Source: Candidatus Babelota bacterium
Lineage (GTDB): Bacteria > Babelota > Babeliae > Babelales > Vermiphilaceae
Direction of reading: 5' to 3'
Assembly: GCA_026388985.1 (NCBI GenBank)
Contig: JAPLIS010000017.1
Span: forward strand, 27,641-91,640
Length of the DNA: 64,000 nucleotides
Of this stretch, positions 53,985-62,088 are shown piece after piece. The translations under genes and the position numbers were made by a program. Below the pieces are notes generated by a model. That model searched no databases, was not told the DNA's origin, and worked only from the letters and a program-made list of their open reading frames with translations. Position 1 is the stretch's first letter; each line of letters begins with the position of its first letter.

Positions 53985-54060
53985 TGGAGCGGGAAACGGG
54001 GCTCGAACCCGCAACCTACAGCTTGGAAGGCTGTCGCTCTACCAATTGAGCTATTCCCGC
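53985..54060 (-). tRNA. tRNA-Gly (anticodon TCC)
   Basis: A 76-base minus-strand tRNA with encoded CCA. The acceptor GCGGGAA/TTCCCGC is perfect. The anticodon stem ACAGC/GCTGT encloses CTTCCAA, giving TCC. Confidence 0.95.
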
Positions 54061-54066
54061 ATTAAC

Positions 54067-54151
<85 letters not shown>

Positions 54152-54614
54152 AGCAAAAATTAGCACTTTCACTATACGTTCACCATAATAGTGTTTTTTT
54201 GCGAGTATTTCAACTTAAATCTTGGCTTTTTTGCTGACTACTTTCTCTCCACTGCAGATTCATCCTTATATTTATACCCATAAGTAAAAAAATTATCAAG
54301 CAGATTCTAACCAATTTTGCAGATTTCTACTTTTACTCCCCATTTTTCCCCTCTTTATTCTATCTTTACCCCATTCAGAACTGAGCACGAGTTGCCAGCA
54401 AGAATTTAATTGCCAAATATTAGTTCTCACCATTTCACCTGTTTTCTTTGAAAAAATATCTGCTATTATTAACAATATAAGATTTATACTAAATACACTT
54501 TGCTAAGTATAGCTAACTATAAATAGATATACGTCTAGATACGCATAAGAATAAAAAATAAAAAAAATATATATAAATACTGATATCAAACCCCTTTCTT
54601 TCCAGGAGCCTTTT
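54152..54614. other. Divergent intergenic region between the tRNA/rpo cluster and the MutS-like gene
   Basis: About 460 bp of AT-rich sequence. On the minus strand it contains a near-consensus promoter 34 bases before tRNA-Tyr. On the plus strand it must hold the promoter for the MutS-like gene, whose ribosome binding site is CAGGAGCC. No gene or stable long hairpin was seen. Confidence 0.5.
54185..54213 (-). promoter_or_regulatory. Strong predicted promoter of the tRNA-secE-nusG-rpl-rpo cluster
   Basis: On the minus strand TTGAAA (54208-54213) and TATTAT (54185-54190) are exactly 17 bases apart. The predicted start of transcription falls about 25 bases before tRNA-Tyr. Near-consensus elements fit a promoter for stable RNA and polymerase genes. 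Confidence 0.7.
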
Positions 54615-56600
54615 ATGAACAGGATATACTCGAGCACACAAAAGCTCAGCCTCTTTATACTGCTTTCTCTGCCATTCTCTACTTTTACGTATGATAAAAA
54701 ATATATGGAAGAAGTTCAGAATAGCAACATTAACTCATTGGGCATCCGGCCAGAAAAAATCACCCCACCCGAAGTTATATATGGCAAAGATGGAGTCATT
54801 AGCGTATATAAAAGTATTTTTAAACCAAGCCCATTTATTTTGCCAGAATTAAGTAAGCATGAGCAACGCGAAATCATTTTTCAAATAACAGAACAAAACA
54901 CATACGACAACTATAGTACCATATCAGCTACAACAGCAAAAAAAATGGATCTTATTGCTAACACTGGTGAAAAATGTGGCGACCACTTAGCGCATCGCAT
55001 ATCAACCATAATTGACGATAAAAACAAAGTAACCCCATTAATATATACCGAAAGCGGCAATTGCGCATTAGCTAAAAAAATCAGTCAACCAAACACCGAT
55101 ATAAATACGCTGACACGCAGACAAAACATCACTAAAGCATGTATGGCTAATAGTAAGCTACATGCTGACCTAACATCAACACTACAAATCATGGGTAGCG
55201 CAGAAAATCACTTCTTATCATTCTACGCAACTCAGTATATTAATCCTGCGCAGATTAAGCTGTTTCATCACTGGAACACATGGCCATTTACTCGCTTAAA
55301 TAATAGCGCTGACGGTCTTGAAATAGGTCGCTATGTTGGTCACGCCTCACAGATATTCGGAATATCTCTTTTTTGCACGCGCTTTATCCGTGGTTATGTA
55401 AAGAGAATGGCCCAGATGAACGGTGATAGTGGCCTAGAAGAGATTGACCAATTCTTTAACAAACCCGCCATGAAGGCGGCACATTACGCTTGGAATATGT
55501 ATTTCTTATCGATGCAAGTGCCTTTTATAAAATTCAATAAAGAACTACTTAACTGCGTACAAACCCAACTCATTGGTGCTGCCAACTATGTAAATGGCGC
55601 AAAACAACTCTACAATCTTGCCTCTAAAAACTCAGAGATTGCAAGCAACCTTGAATCACTTAAAGAATTAAAAGCGTTAGTTCACCGAACAAAAGAACAC
55701 TCTCCAGAATTTAACGAACTTATAGAACTGTTGGGTACTGACACCTTTAAAGGTGAAGCTTCATTCTTTTCTATGACTGGCCGCGTATTACGTGCGTACA
55801 CACTCATGAATACCGAATCGGTGAAAAAAGAGTTTGCTGGCGTGGTGAATGCGGTTGGCGAATTAGATGTTTATGTAGCTTTGGCTCATAAAATAAACAC
55901 TACTGCTCCCAACGAAGTCCGTTACTCTTTTGTTGAATTTGACACCACTAGCACTACCCCATACATCAAAGCAACCGGCCTGTGGAACCCATTTGTTAAT
56001 GAATCACAAGCAGTCACCAATACGATTGAGTTGGGTGGCGCAAAACCACGCAATATCGTATTAAACGGACCAAATACGGGCGGTAAATCAACTATTGCAA
56101 AAGCGGTTTTATTAAACACTATCTTGGCTCAAACATTTGGTATTGTTGCAGCTGAAAAAATGGTTATGACACCGTTTGGCAACTTAGACTGTTACTTGAA
56201 CATGACTGACGACACAGCAAGTGGCGTATCGGGACTTAAAGCAGAAGTTAACCGTGCAAAAGAGCTTATCGAGAGAATCAAAAATCAAGGTAACGCCTTT
56301 AGTTTTGTGGCATTAGATGAAATCTTTACGGCAACATCACCGGATCAAGCTGAAAAATTGGCTGTTTCATTTATTACCAGCCTAAGCTTGGAACCTAACT
56401 GTCTCTTTATTAACCCTGCACACTTTGAAGGTAGTGTTCAATTTGCAACACAATCTCCAAACTGCAGAACGTGCCACATGGCAGTAATCACTGACGCGCA
56501 AGGCAAAGTATTGAAATATACATACAAACTTGCTGAAGGCCGATCTCATGTTAAAAACGCTGCACAAGTAGCGCAAGAAGGCATGGCAATTAACTGGTAA
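54615..56600 (+). CDS. Exported MutS-like ATPase (second of two in the window)
   Basis: A 661-residue protein with signal peptide (KLSLFILLSLPFSTFTYD). A long helical region at about 100-400 resembles the MutS core and lever domains (ITKACMANSKLHADL, FKGEASFFSMTGRVLRAY). The C-terminal MutS ATPase domain has P-loop NGPNTGGKST at 484-493, LAQTFGIVAAE, the dimer-type signature SGVSGLKAEV, and Walker B FSFVALDEIF. The mismatch-binding and connector domains are absent. It shares layout and motifs (QTFGI, MTPFG) with the protein at 29246. The ATPase looks active; the substrate and compartment are unknown. A strong terminator follows. Confidence 0.85.
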   Translation: MNRIYSSTQKLSLFILLSLPFSTFTYDKKYMEEVQNSNINSLGIRPEKITPPEVIYGKDGVISVYKSIFKPSPFILPELSKHEQREIIFQITEQNTYDNYSTISATTAKKMDLIANTGEKCGDHLAHRISTIIDDKNKVTPLIYTESGNCALAKKISQPNTDINTLTRRQNITKACMANSKLHADLTSTLQIMGSAENHFLSFYATQYINPAQIKLFHHWNTWPFTRLNNSADGLEIGRYVGHASQIFGISLFCTRFIRGYVKRMAQMNGDSGLEEIDQFFNKPAMKAAHYAWNMYFLSMQVPFIKFNKELLNCVQTQLIGAANYVNGAKQLYNLASKNSEIASNLESLKELKALVHRTKEHSPEFNELIELLGTDTFKGEASFFSMTGRVLRAYTLMNTESVKKEFAGVVNAVGELDVYVALAHKINTTAPNEVRYSFVEFDTTSTTPYIKATGLWNPFVNESQAVTNTIELGGAKPRNIVLNGPNTGGKSTIAKAVLLNTILAQTFGIVAAEKMVMTPFGNLDCYLNMTDDTASGVSGLKAEVNRAKELIERIKNQGNAFSFVALDEIFTATSPDQAEKLAVSFITSLSLEPNCLFINPAHFEGSVQFATQSPNCRTCHMAVITDAQGKVLKYTYKLAEGRSHVKNAAQVAQEGMAINW

Positions 56601-56627
56601 TTCAAGAACTTAAACGCGAACGATTAA

Positions 56628-56655
56628 CAAAGCCCCGGCATATGTCGGGGCTTTG
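56628..56655 (+). terminator. Intrinsic terminator after the second MutS-like gene
   Basis: CAAAGCCCCG and CGGGGCTTTG form a perfect 10-bp GC-rich stem with an 8-base loop, 27 bases after the stop, followed by TTGTT. Confidence 0.85.
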
Positions 56656-57669
56656 TTGTTATGTTATATCTCTGTCGAGTTGTACGGTAGATGGTTCGAG
56701 GCTCACTTGCGTTCGCACCTCACCACGAACGGGATTAATAGTAATTTTTACAATAAAAAGTGCTTTTCTAAATGACAAATAATAAGCACTTATCTAAGTA
56801 CAAACTGCTTGCTTCACGTTTTACTAAAATCTTATTTTGGGCTTGAAGCTTCTAATGAACAGCGGCTTTTGAAGAAACAAAGATCATTAATCCTGGGTTC
56901 CCGTTTTCACGGGAATGACGTGGGAGGCAAGTCTATTTTGCTAATTGCGAGGATGACGTAGCAGAACGCATATCTCATTGGCAAGGACAACGCAGGAGAA
57001 CGCATATCGCGCTGGCAAGGACGATGTAGGAGGCAAGTCTATTTTGCTAATTGCGAGGATGACGTGGGAGAAGGCACTCATAGTTTTACGTGGACATGTA
57101 TTTTTAAAAAATTAAACCCACGATATCCTGATTCCAACTGTTTGTTGCAAATTTTACTAAAAAATATCGTTTTTAGTTGTTCAGCTTCTAACGAACAGCG
57201 TTTTCAAAGGTGGATGGTTCGAGGCTGTCTCCCGGGAGTGTCAGACGCGTTCTAGCGAACAGCTTTTGATTAGTCGATAAAGCAAGCAAAGTATTTAATA
57301 TTTTAACAACTAACTTTTTACAAACCAACGTATTAATTGTTTGCACGAATAAGATGGATTCCCGCCTTCGCGAGAATGACGTTGGAGAAAGCCCTTTTCA
57401 TGAATCTACAATGATGGCATAGAAGAAAGCCTTTTCCACAAATCGACATCGTTTTTAGTTTTCAAGCTCACCAGGAACGGGATTAATCGCAATTTTTCCA
57501 ATAAAAAATGCTTCTCTAAGTTAGAAATAACATGAAAAAAATGGATCTTCATTTTCATGAAGCCCTACGGACGAGAAGGCAATAATTGTTTTACGTGGAT
57601 ACGCACTTTAAAAAAAATCAAACCCACAATATTTGGGTCTCGTCTCGAACAGCTTTTTTAGGGGCCAAT
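56656..57669. other. Non-coding region of decayed palindromic repeats
   Basis: About 1 kb holds no convincing gene. It contains two copies of TTCCCG(N)CG(C/G)GAATGACG-type hairpins (56895-56921 and 57356-57381) and copies of CTCACCACGAACGGGATTAAT (56719-56741, 57468-57488; another at 33471). There is an exact 37-bp direct repeat at 56923-56959 and 57029-57065. Two diverged copies of a GTTTTACGTGGA unit lie at about 57083 and 57588. A short frame at 57064-57255 is made of these repeats. Confidence 0.7.
56923..57065. repeat. Exact 37-bp direct repeat with an inner tandem repeat
   Basis: GGAGGCAAGTCTATTTTGCT and the following 17 bases occur identically at 56923-56959 and 57029-57065. Between them, a unit of about 35 bp starting AGAACGCATATC occurs twice in tandem (about 56963-56996 and 56998-57030). 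Both belong to the repeat-rich non-coding region. Confidence 0.85.
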
Positions 57670-58101
57670 TTACGTTTTTATTATCATGACTCGTTTATCA
57701 AGATCTGGGCAATAATCGATACTTACGTGACACACATTATCAAAAAATAAAGGGGCTATAATATCTGGCCATTCAATAAGCGCTACACTATTTGGTGCGT
57801 ATAGATACTCATTAAAGCCTGCCTGGACAAAGTCATCAACTGACTCAATGCGATATAAGTCAAAATGGTAAAACGTGCGCCCTTGGCTGTTTTTATAGAG
57901 ATTAACATAGGTATACGTAGGGCTGGTGATGGTTCCTTTAACCCCACACGCACGCAATAGCGAACGAACCATCGTTGTTTTTCCCGCACCTAACGGGCCG
58001 GTAAATGTCATGATTGCAGCTTTTTTGGCTATGCTTGCTAACTCAACCGCAACAGAATCTACCTGATCTAACGAGTATATAATTTTTTTTTCTTGATTCA
58101 T
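57670..58101 (-). CDS. tsaE: tRNA threonylcarbamoyladenosine biosynthesis ATPase TsaE
   Basis: TsaE works with TsaB and TsaD to make t6A37 in ANN-decoding tRNAs. The protein has 143 residues from the ATG at 58101. The P-loop is FTGPLGAGKTT at about 33-43. The switch-like TSPTYTYVNLY and FYHFDLYRIESVDDF follow, then ALIEWPD. The length is typical. A GTG immediately after the upstream stop is an alternative start three codons earlier. Either way it is translationally coupled to the YacP-like gene. Confidence 0.95.
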   Translation of the reverse strand: MNQEKKIIYSLDQVDSVAVELASIAKKAAIMTFTGPLGAGKTTMVRSLLRACGVKGTITSPTYTYVNLYKNSQGRTFYHFDLYRIESVDDFVQAGFNEYLYAPNSVALIEWPDIIAPLFFDNVCHVSIDYCPDLDKRVMIIKT

Positions 58102-58110
58102 GATAAGCAC

Positions 58111-58728
58111 TTATAATTTTTTGAAAATTTTTAACAGACGACGATCATTGCGCGCTAATTTATTACGTGCATTTTCTATCTTAGATATACGGATATCTGC
58201 CTGCTTAAGGGTTACATGCTCTGAAGCTTGCTCCATATATTCATCAAACTCAGTCGATGAATCGTTATGTAATTTCACAATACCATTTTCACGGCCATTT
58301 GCACGATTTTTTGATCTCTGCTGTGCGACAGTATCTGTATCGTTATTATCACTATTAATCGTATCTTTAAACAAAGCATAAAAACTGCTTGAATCAATAG
58401 ACGCAATCCCTTTGTCTGATGCGATGCTATTTAATTCATTATCACTTGAAACCAGCACTATCTCTTGATTCTTATGTTTCTCAAGATAGCTACTAATATA
58501 ATCATCTGCTGTTTGGCGGGCACCCGAATACACAACCTGTACCGCTGCGGTACGCTCACTGTGCGGCCATTCATGTGGCCCGCCATCAAATACAAGAACT
58601 ATCGTATGCTTTTTATGAAAAGCATACCTTCCAAGCAGTGTAATAAATACTTTACACTCTTGGGCACCAATAACATGAGTAGTTATTACCTGCTTGAGCA
58701 CATTATAGCCATCGATAACAATAATCAT
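58111..58728 (-). CDS. NYN/PIN-like nuclease of the YacP (Rae1) family
   Basis: A 205-residue protein with the YacP NYN domain at about 1-150: IIVIDGYNVLKQV, VLVFDGGPHEWPHSER, VYSGARQTADDYISSYLEK and IVLVSSDNELNSIA. The acidic residues expected for metal binding are present (D6, the D in VFDGG, DD, SSD). Rae1 cleaves mRNA on the ribosome in Bacillus. The C-terminal part is charged and helical. It lies directly upstream of tsaE without spacing. Confidence 0.88.
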   Translation of the reverse strand: MIIVIDGYNVLKQVITTHVIGAQECKVFITLLGRYAFHKKHTIVLVFDGGPHEWPHSERTAAVQVVYSGARQTADDYISSYLEKHKNQEIVLVSSDNELNSIASDKGIASIDSSSFYALFKDTINSDNNDTDTVAQQRSKNRANGRENGIVKLHNDSSTEFDEYMEQASEHVTLKQADIRISKIENARNKLARNDRRLLKIFKKL

Positions 58729-58761
58729 CTCTTAACCATAACATGCTTACTGCCTTTATTA

Positions 58762-58935
58762 TTACTTCTTTTTTGGAGCTGTTGTGCCAGCACCAATACG
58801 GAATACACCAGTACCGCATGCAGGACATACACCCTTAGTTGCCGGTTTACCATTTTTTAAAGTAACAGCCTGTGCATCTTTCATTTCAACTTTTTTACGA
58901 CACTTTACACAATATGCTTCAATTTTGTCTGCCAT
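58762..58935 (-). CDS. Small zinc-ribbon protein (DUF5679 type)
   Basis: From the ATG at 58935 (GAAAGGTTATATTC upstream) the product has 57 residues. CVKC at about 9-12 and CPAC at about 37-40 form a four-cysteine zinc ribbon. The linking segment KKVEMKDAQAVTLKNGKPATKG is characteristic of DUF5679, also found at the C-terminus of some topoisomerases. The C-terminus is Lys-rich. The function is unknown; nucleic-acid binding is plausible. Confidence 0.82.
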   Translation of the reverse strand: MADKIEAYCVKCRKKVEMKDAQAVTLKNGKPATKGVCPACGTGVFRIGAGTTAPKKK

Positions 58936-59041
58936 GAATATAACCTTTCTGTTAAACAATGATATAATTTAGCCTCAGAATACCCGATCGCACAAAAATA
59001 CACTACCTTATTCCATTATTTTCATATAAATAGCATAACAA

Positions 59042-59070
59042 TTGCAAACATGTGCAATAAAAAGTACATT
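59042..59070 (+). promoter_or_regulatory. Candidate promoter of atpG
   Basis: TTGCAA at 59042-59047 and TACATT at 59065-59070 are 17 bases apart, about 45 bases before the gene. The -10 element is weak. Confidence 0.3.
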
Positions 59071-59115
59071 AAACATGTGTGTAAAAGACATAATCATTAA
59101 AATTATGGTCCGGCT

Positions 59116-59967
59116 ATGTCAAAACTTATTCAAATGCGTCGTCGTATTAAAGCAATAGAAACTATAAAAAAAGTAACTCATGCTATGCGACTTATATCTA
59201 TGTCGGCTCACTCTCGGCTTAAAAGCAAGCAACATGCGCTCGCCGAATATGTAACTGCCATTGAGACTCTTTTTCAAAAGGCATTACATGGCAGCTCTGC
59301 ATGGACCAATCCCATAATACAACCACCACCAACAAGCACTAAAACATTGATTATTGTAGTTGGATCACAAAAAGGCTTGTGCGGAAACTTTAACAACACA
59401 CTATTTGCTCGCTTTAATGCACACACCAATATGGGCATGCACGAAAATATTGCACTTATTGCTGTTGGTAAAAAGGCAACTGATGAGCTCAAAAAAAGCG
59501 CTCCTCATGCACTTGTCGAAACGTATGAACATTTTACAACGAGTACGTTCTTGGCTATTTCTCACACATTAATTAAACATATAACCACACAAGAAACACC
59601 GTACGCGCACGTTATTATGTGGAGCAATGTAGCAAAAAGTTTTTTTATACAAAAACCTCTTCAAACAAACCTCATTCCCCTTACTAGTGGGCCACATGCA
59701 TTCACCAGCAGCGGCTATCAAGAAGAATATAGAGAAGAATATTCGGCAGAAGAAATAATAAATACCCTTGCAATGCAATGCCTTGAAGCCCACATTGAAC
59801 GGTTACTGTTTGAATCACTGTTGGCCGAACAAGCCGCCCGCTTTATTTCTATGGACGGCTCAACTCGCAATGCACAAAAGTTATTGGATGAAACACGACT
59901 ACAGTATAACAAAATTCGTCAGGCAAAAATAACCAAAGAGCTCACCGAACTCATTGGTAGCTTTTAA
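59116..59967 (+). CDS. atpG: ATP synthase F1 gamma subunit
   Basis: Gamma is the central rotor shaft of F1. The 283 residues match the usual length. The N-terminal helix carries LIQMRRRIKAIETIKKVTHAMRLIS, the Rossmann-like part GSQKGLCGNFN is near residue 85, and the C-terminal helix contains SMDGSTRNAQKLLDETRLQYNKIRQAKITKEL. It stands alone here: no alpha, beta, delta or epsilon gene is next to it. It overlaps the convergent murA gene by 4 bp. Confidence 0.96.
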   Translation: MSKLIQMRRRIKAIETIKKVTHAMRLISMSAHSRLKSKQHALAEYVTAIETLFQKALHGSSAWTNPIIQPPPTSTKTLIIVVGSQKGLCGNFNNTLFARFNAHTNMGMHENIALIAVGKKATDELKKSAPHALVETYEHFTTSTFLAISHTLIKHITTQETPYAHVIMWSNVAKSFFIQKPLQTNLIPLTSGPHAFTSSGYQEEYREEYSAEEIINTLAMQCLEAHIERLLFESLLAEQAARFISMDGSTRNAQKLLDETRLQYNKIRQAKITKELTELIGSF

Positions 59968-61292
59968 CTATTTAAATGCTCATTTTTTTGTGCAAACGGG
60001 GCAATAAAAGAAGCATGTTTATTCTTGGTTTTTACCGATATGCGCGCGCCCAGATGTGCTAATTTTTCATCTAATGCGTCATATCCTCGATACCAATGCT
60101 CTATGCCTGTTATTGTTGTAGTACCTTGAGCCACTAATCCTGCCAATACTAAAGCGCATGACCCACGAATATCTGACGCAATAACAGAAGCTCCAAACAA
60201 TCCATCAACACCTGTTACGGTTGCCTTATTATATTCAACCTTAATAATGGCACCCATTTTTTCTAACTCTCGTACCTGCAAAAATCGATTTTCAAACACT
60301 GTTTCTTCAATAACACTTGTTCCCTGCGCTATGCATTGAGCAGCCATCATCGGTGCTTGCAAATCAGTGGGAAAACCAGGAAATGGCCCTGTTTTAAATG
60401 AAACCGCTCGAGGCCTACTGGTCGCTTTAAAAGAAATACCCCTACCGTCATTACCAGCCTCAATCGAGTGCCCCATCTCTTGCAATTTAAGCAAAAAAAC
60501 ATCAAGAGTACTCACCTGTATATCTGGTACATATACCTGACCGCCTGTCATTGCTGCCGCTAACAATAGAGCACCAGCTTCTAAACGATCCGGAATTACC
60601 GCATGTGTTATAGGAAGTAATACATCTACTCCTTGTATCTCAATAGTTGCTGGAGCATGAACAGCTATAGAAGCTCCCATTTTTTGCAAAACGGTAATTA
60701 AATCAAATACTTCTGGCTCTAAAGCAGCATTAATAATGCGCGTTGTGCCACGCGCAAGTGTGGCGGCCATCATACTATTTTCAGTGGCACCCACACTTGG
60801 ATACTCAAGTATAATCGTGCATGCTTTTAATTCATGCGTTTGTGCTTTTAAAAAATCAGCATCTTGCTCTATCTCAACACCCATTTTTTCAAAATTTCTC
60901 AGGTGATAATTAATAGGGCGTGAGCCAATAACGCAGCCACCCGGAGACGCAATATCTGCCCGCCCAAAACGTGCCAATAAAGGCCCCATCACCAAAATAG
61001 ATGCGCGCATTTTCTTCATAATAGCAGAATTAACTCTCCATCTATTGATACCAGAAGTATCAATGGTCAACTGATGCTGAATTTTGTCAAATACAACTAC
61101 TGCACCAAGTTGTTCTAGCAATGCTATCATGTGCACAACATCTGCCGACAATGGCACATTAGTTAATACCGATGTGCCACTTGTTAAAATCAGTGAAGCC
61201 ATGGTTACAAGAACTGCATTTTTAGCCCCTACCAAAGGTACGCTGCCGTGTATATTTAGTGATTGTTCAATTTCTAGATATGCATCAACCAT
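59964..61292 (-). CDS. murA: UDP-N-acetylglucosamine 1-carboxyvinyltransferase
   Basis: MurA transfers enolpyruvate to UDP-GlcNAc, the first committed step of peptidoglycan synthesis. The 442 residues show GAKNAVLVTMASLILTSG (with the conserved Lys-Asn) and Cys120 in SPGGCVIGSRPINYHL. That is the catalytic cysteine targeted by fosfomycin. PGFPTDLQAPMMA and IRGSCALVLAGL lie near the C-terminus. Start follows GGAGCTTTTGA. With murC it supports an active cell-wall pathway. Confidence 0.97.
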   Translation of the reverse strand: MVDAYLEIEQSLNIHGSVPLVGAKNAVLVTMASLILTSGTSVLTNVPLSADVVHMIALLEQLGAVVVFDKIQHQLTIDTSGINRWRVNSAIMKKMRASILVMGPLLARFGRADIASPGGCVIGSRPINYHLRNFEKMGVEIEQDADFLKAQTHELKACTIILEYPSVGATENSMMAATLARGTTRIINAALEPEVFDLITVLQKMGASIAVHAPATIEIQGVDVLLPITHAVIPDRLEAGALLLAAAMTGGQVYVPDIQVSTLDVFLLKLQEMGHSIEAGNDGRGISFKATSRPRAVSFKTGPFPGFPTDLQAPMMAAQCIAQGTSVIEETVFENRFLQVRELEKMGAIIKVEYNKATVTGVDGLFGASVIASDIRGSCALVLAGLVAQGTTTITGIEHWYRGYDALDEKLAHLGARISVKTKNKHASFIAPFAQKNEHLNS

Positions 61293-61335
61293 TCAAAAGC
61301 TCCATATAAAATTTCACCTATTTACTCTGTACCAT

Positions 61336-61803
61336 TTATTCAAGATGAGAACGTAACATCCATGCTATTTTTTCATGCATTTCAATTAATTCACCTAACA
61401 TATTTACCGTGCCTTCATCATGCACAGCTGCAGCCTGTAGACTATATTCACGAATCAACCGTATTATTAATTCATGATCAACCAGCAATTGGCGTATCAT
61501 ACCCATATCATCTGGATTTTGGCCCGGCTCCTCTTGCACGCTTGCTTGTGCCGCAAACTCTTGCAACGTCCCTAATGACAAACCCCCAAGAGCACGTACA
61601 CGTTCAGCTACGCGATCAGCAGTAGACAAAAGCTGCTCATACTGCTTGCCAAACAATTCATGAAGTGGCCCGAAGTGCTTACCCCGAATGTTCCAATGAA
61701 ACTTTAATGTTTTTGTATACAATACGTATTCATTAGCCAAAAGCGTATTAAGTGTTAATGCTACATCTGATCGTTGTTTTTCATTCAAACCTATTGATAT
61801 CAT
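61336..61803 (-). CDS. dps: Dps/ferritin-like DNA-protecting protein
   Basis: Dps dodecamers oxidise and store iron and protect DNA. The 155 residues form the expected four-helix fold: LNTLLANEYVLYTKTLKFHWNIRG, then HFGPLHELFGKQYEQLLSTADRVAERVRALGG with the ferroxidase-site His, Asp and Glu positions. A C-terminal helix ends KIAWMLRSHLE. Lys-rich DNA-binding tails are missing, so DNA binding is uncertain. Start follows AAGGGAATTGT. Confidence 0.93.
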   Translation of the reverse strand: MISIGLNEKQRSDVALTLNTLLANEYVLYTKTLKFHWNIRGKHFGPLHELFGKQYEQLLSTADRVAERVRALGGLSLGTLQEFAAQASVQEEPGQNPDDMGMIRQLLVDHELIIRLIREYSLQAAAVHDEGTVNMLGELIEMHEKIAWMLRSHLE

Positions 61804-62088
61804 ACAATTCCCTTTTGAATATTGAGTATATATTTCTACATCTTCACTTTTCTCTTGTTATCTGCACTTTTTACACATGCAATTACAAGCGTCTCTCAGG
61901 ATACCTATTTTTAAAGCATTATAGCAAGAAGCAACTTTATTTATAGCAAGAGGCGAACTTATTTCAAACTACCTACACTAGCAATTTTAATTGCAAAAAT
62001 AGTTTCAAGTTGACATAACTATACAAAACTATATACTCATAGTGATAAGCAAAAATATAATTAATTGCTAAAAATACAGGTGAGTGCC

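Noticed and set aside
57064..57255. Plus-strand open frame in the repeat region
   Set aside because: It is built from palindromic repeat fragments and has no ribosome binding site or family similarity.
56895..57381. Possible transposon ends in the repeat region
   Set aside because: The hairpins are REP-like and no transposase frame, intact or broken, lies between them.
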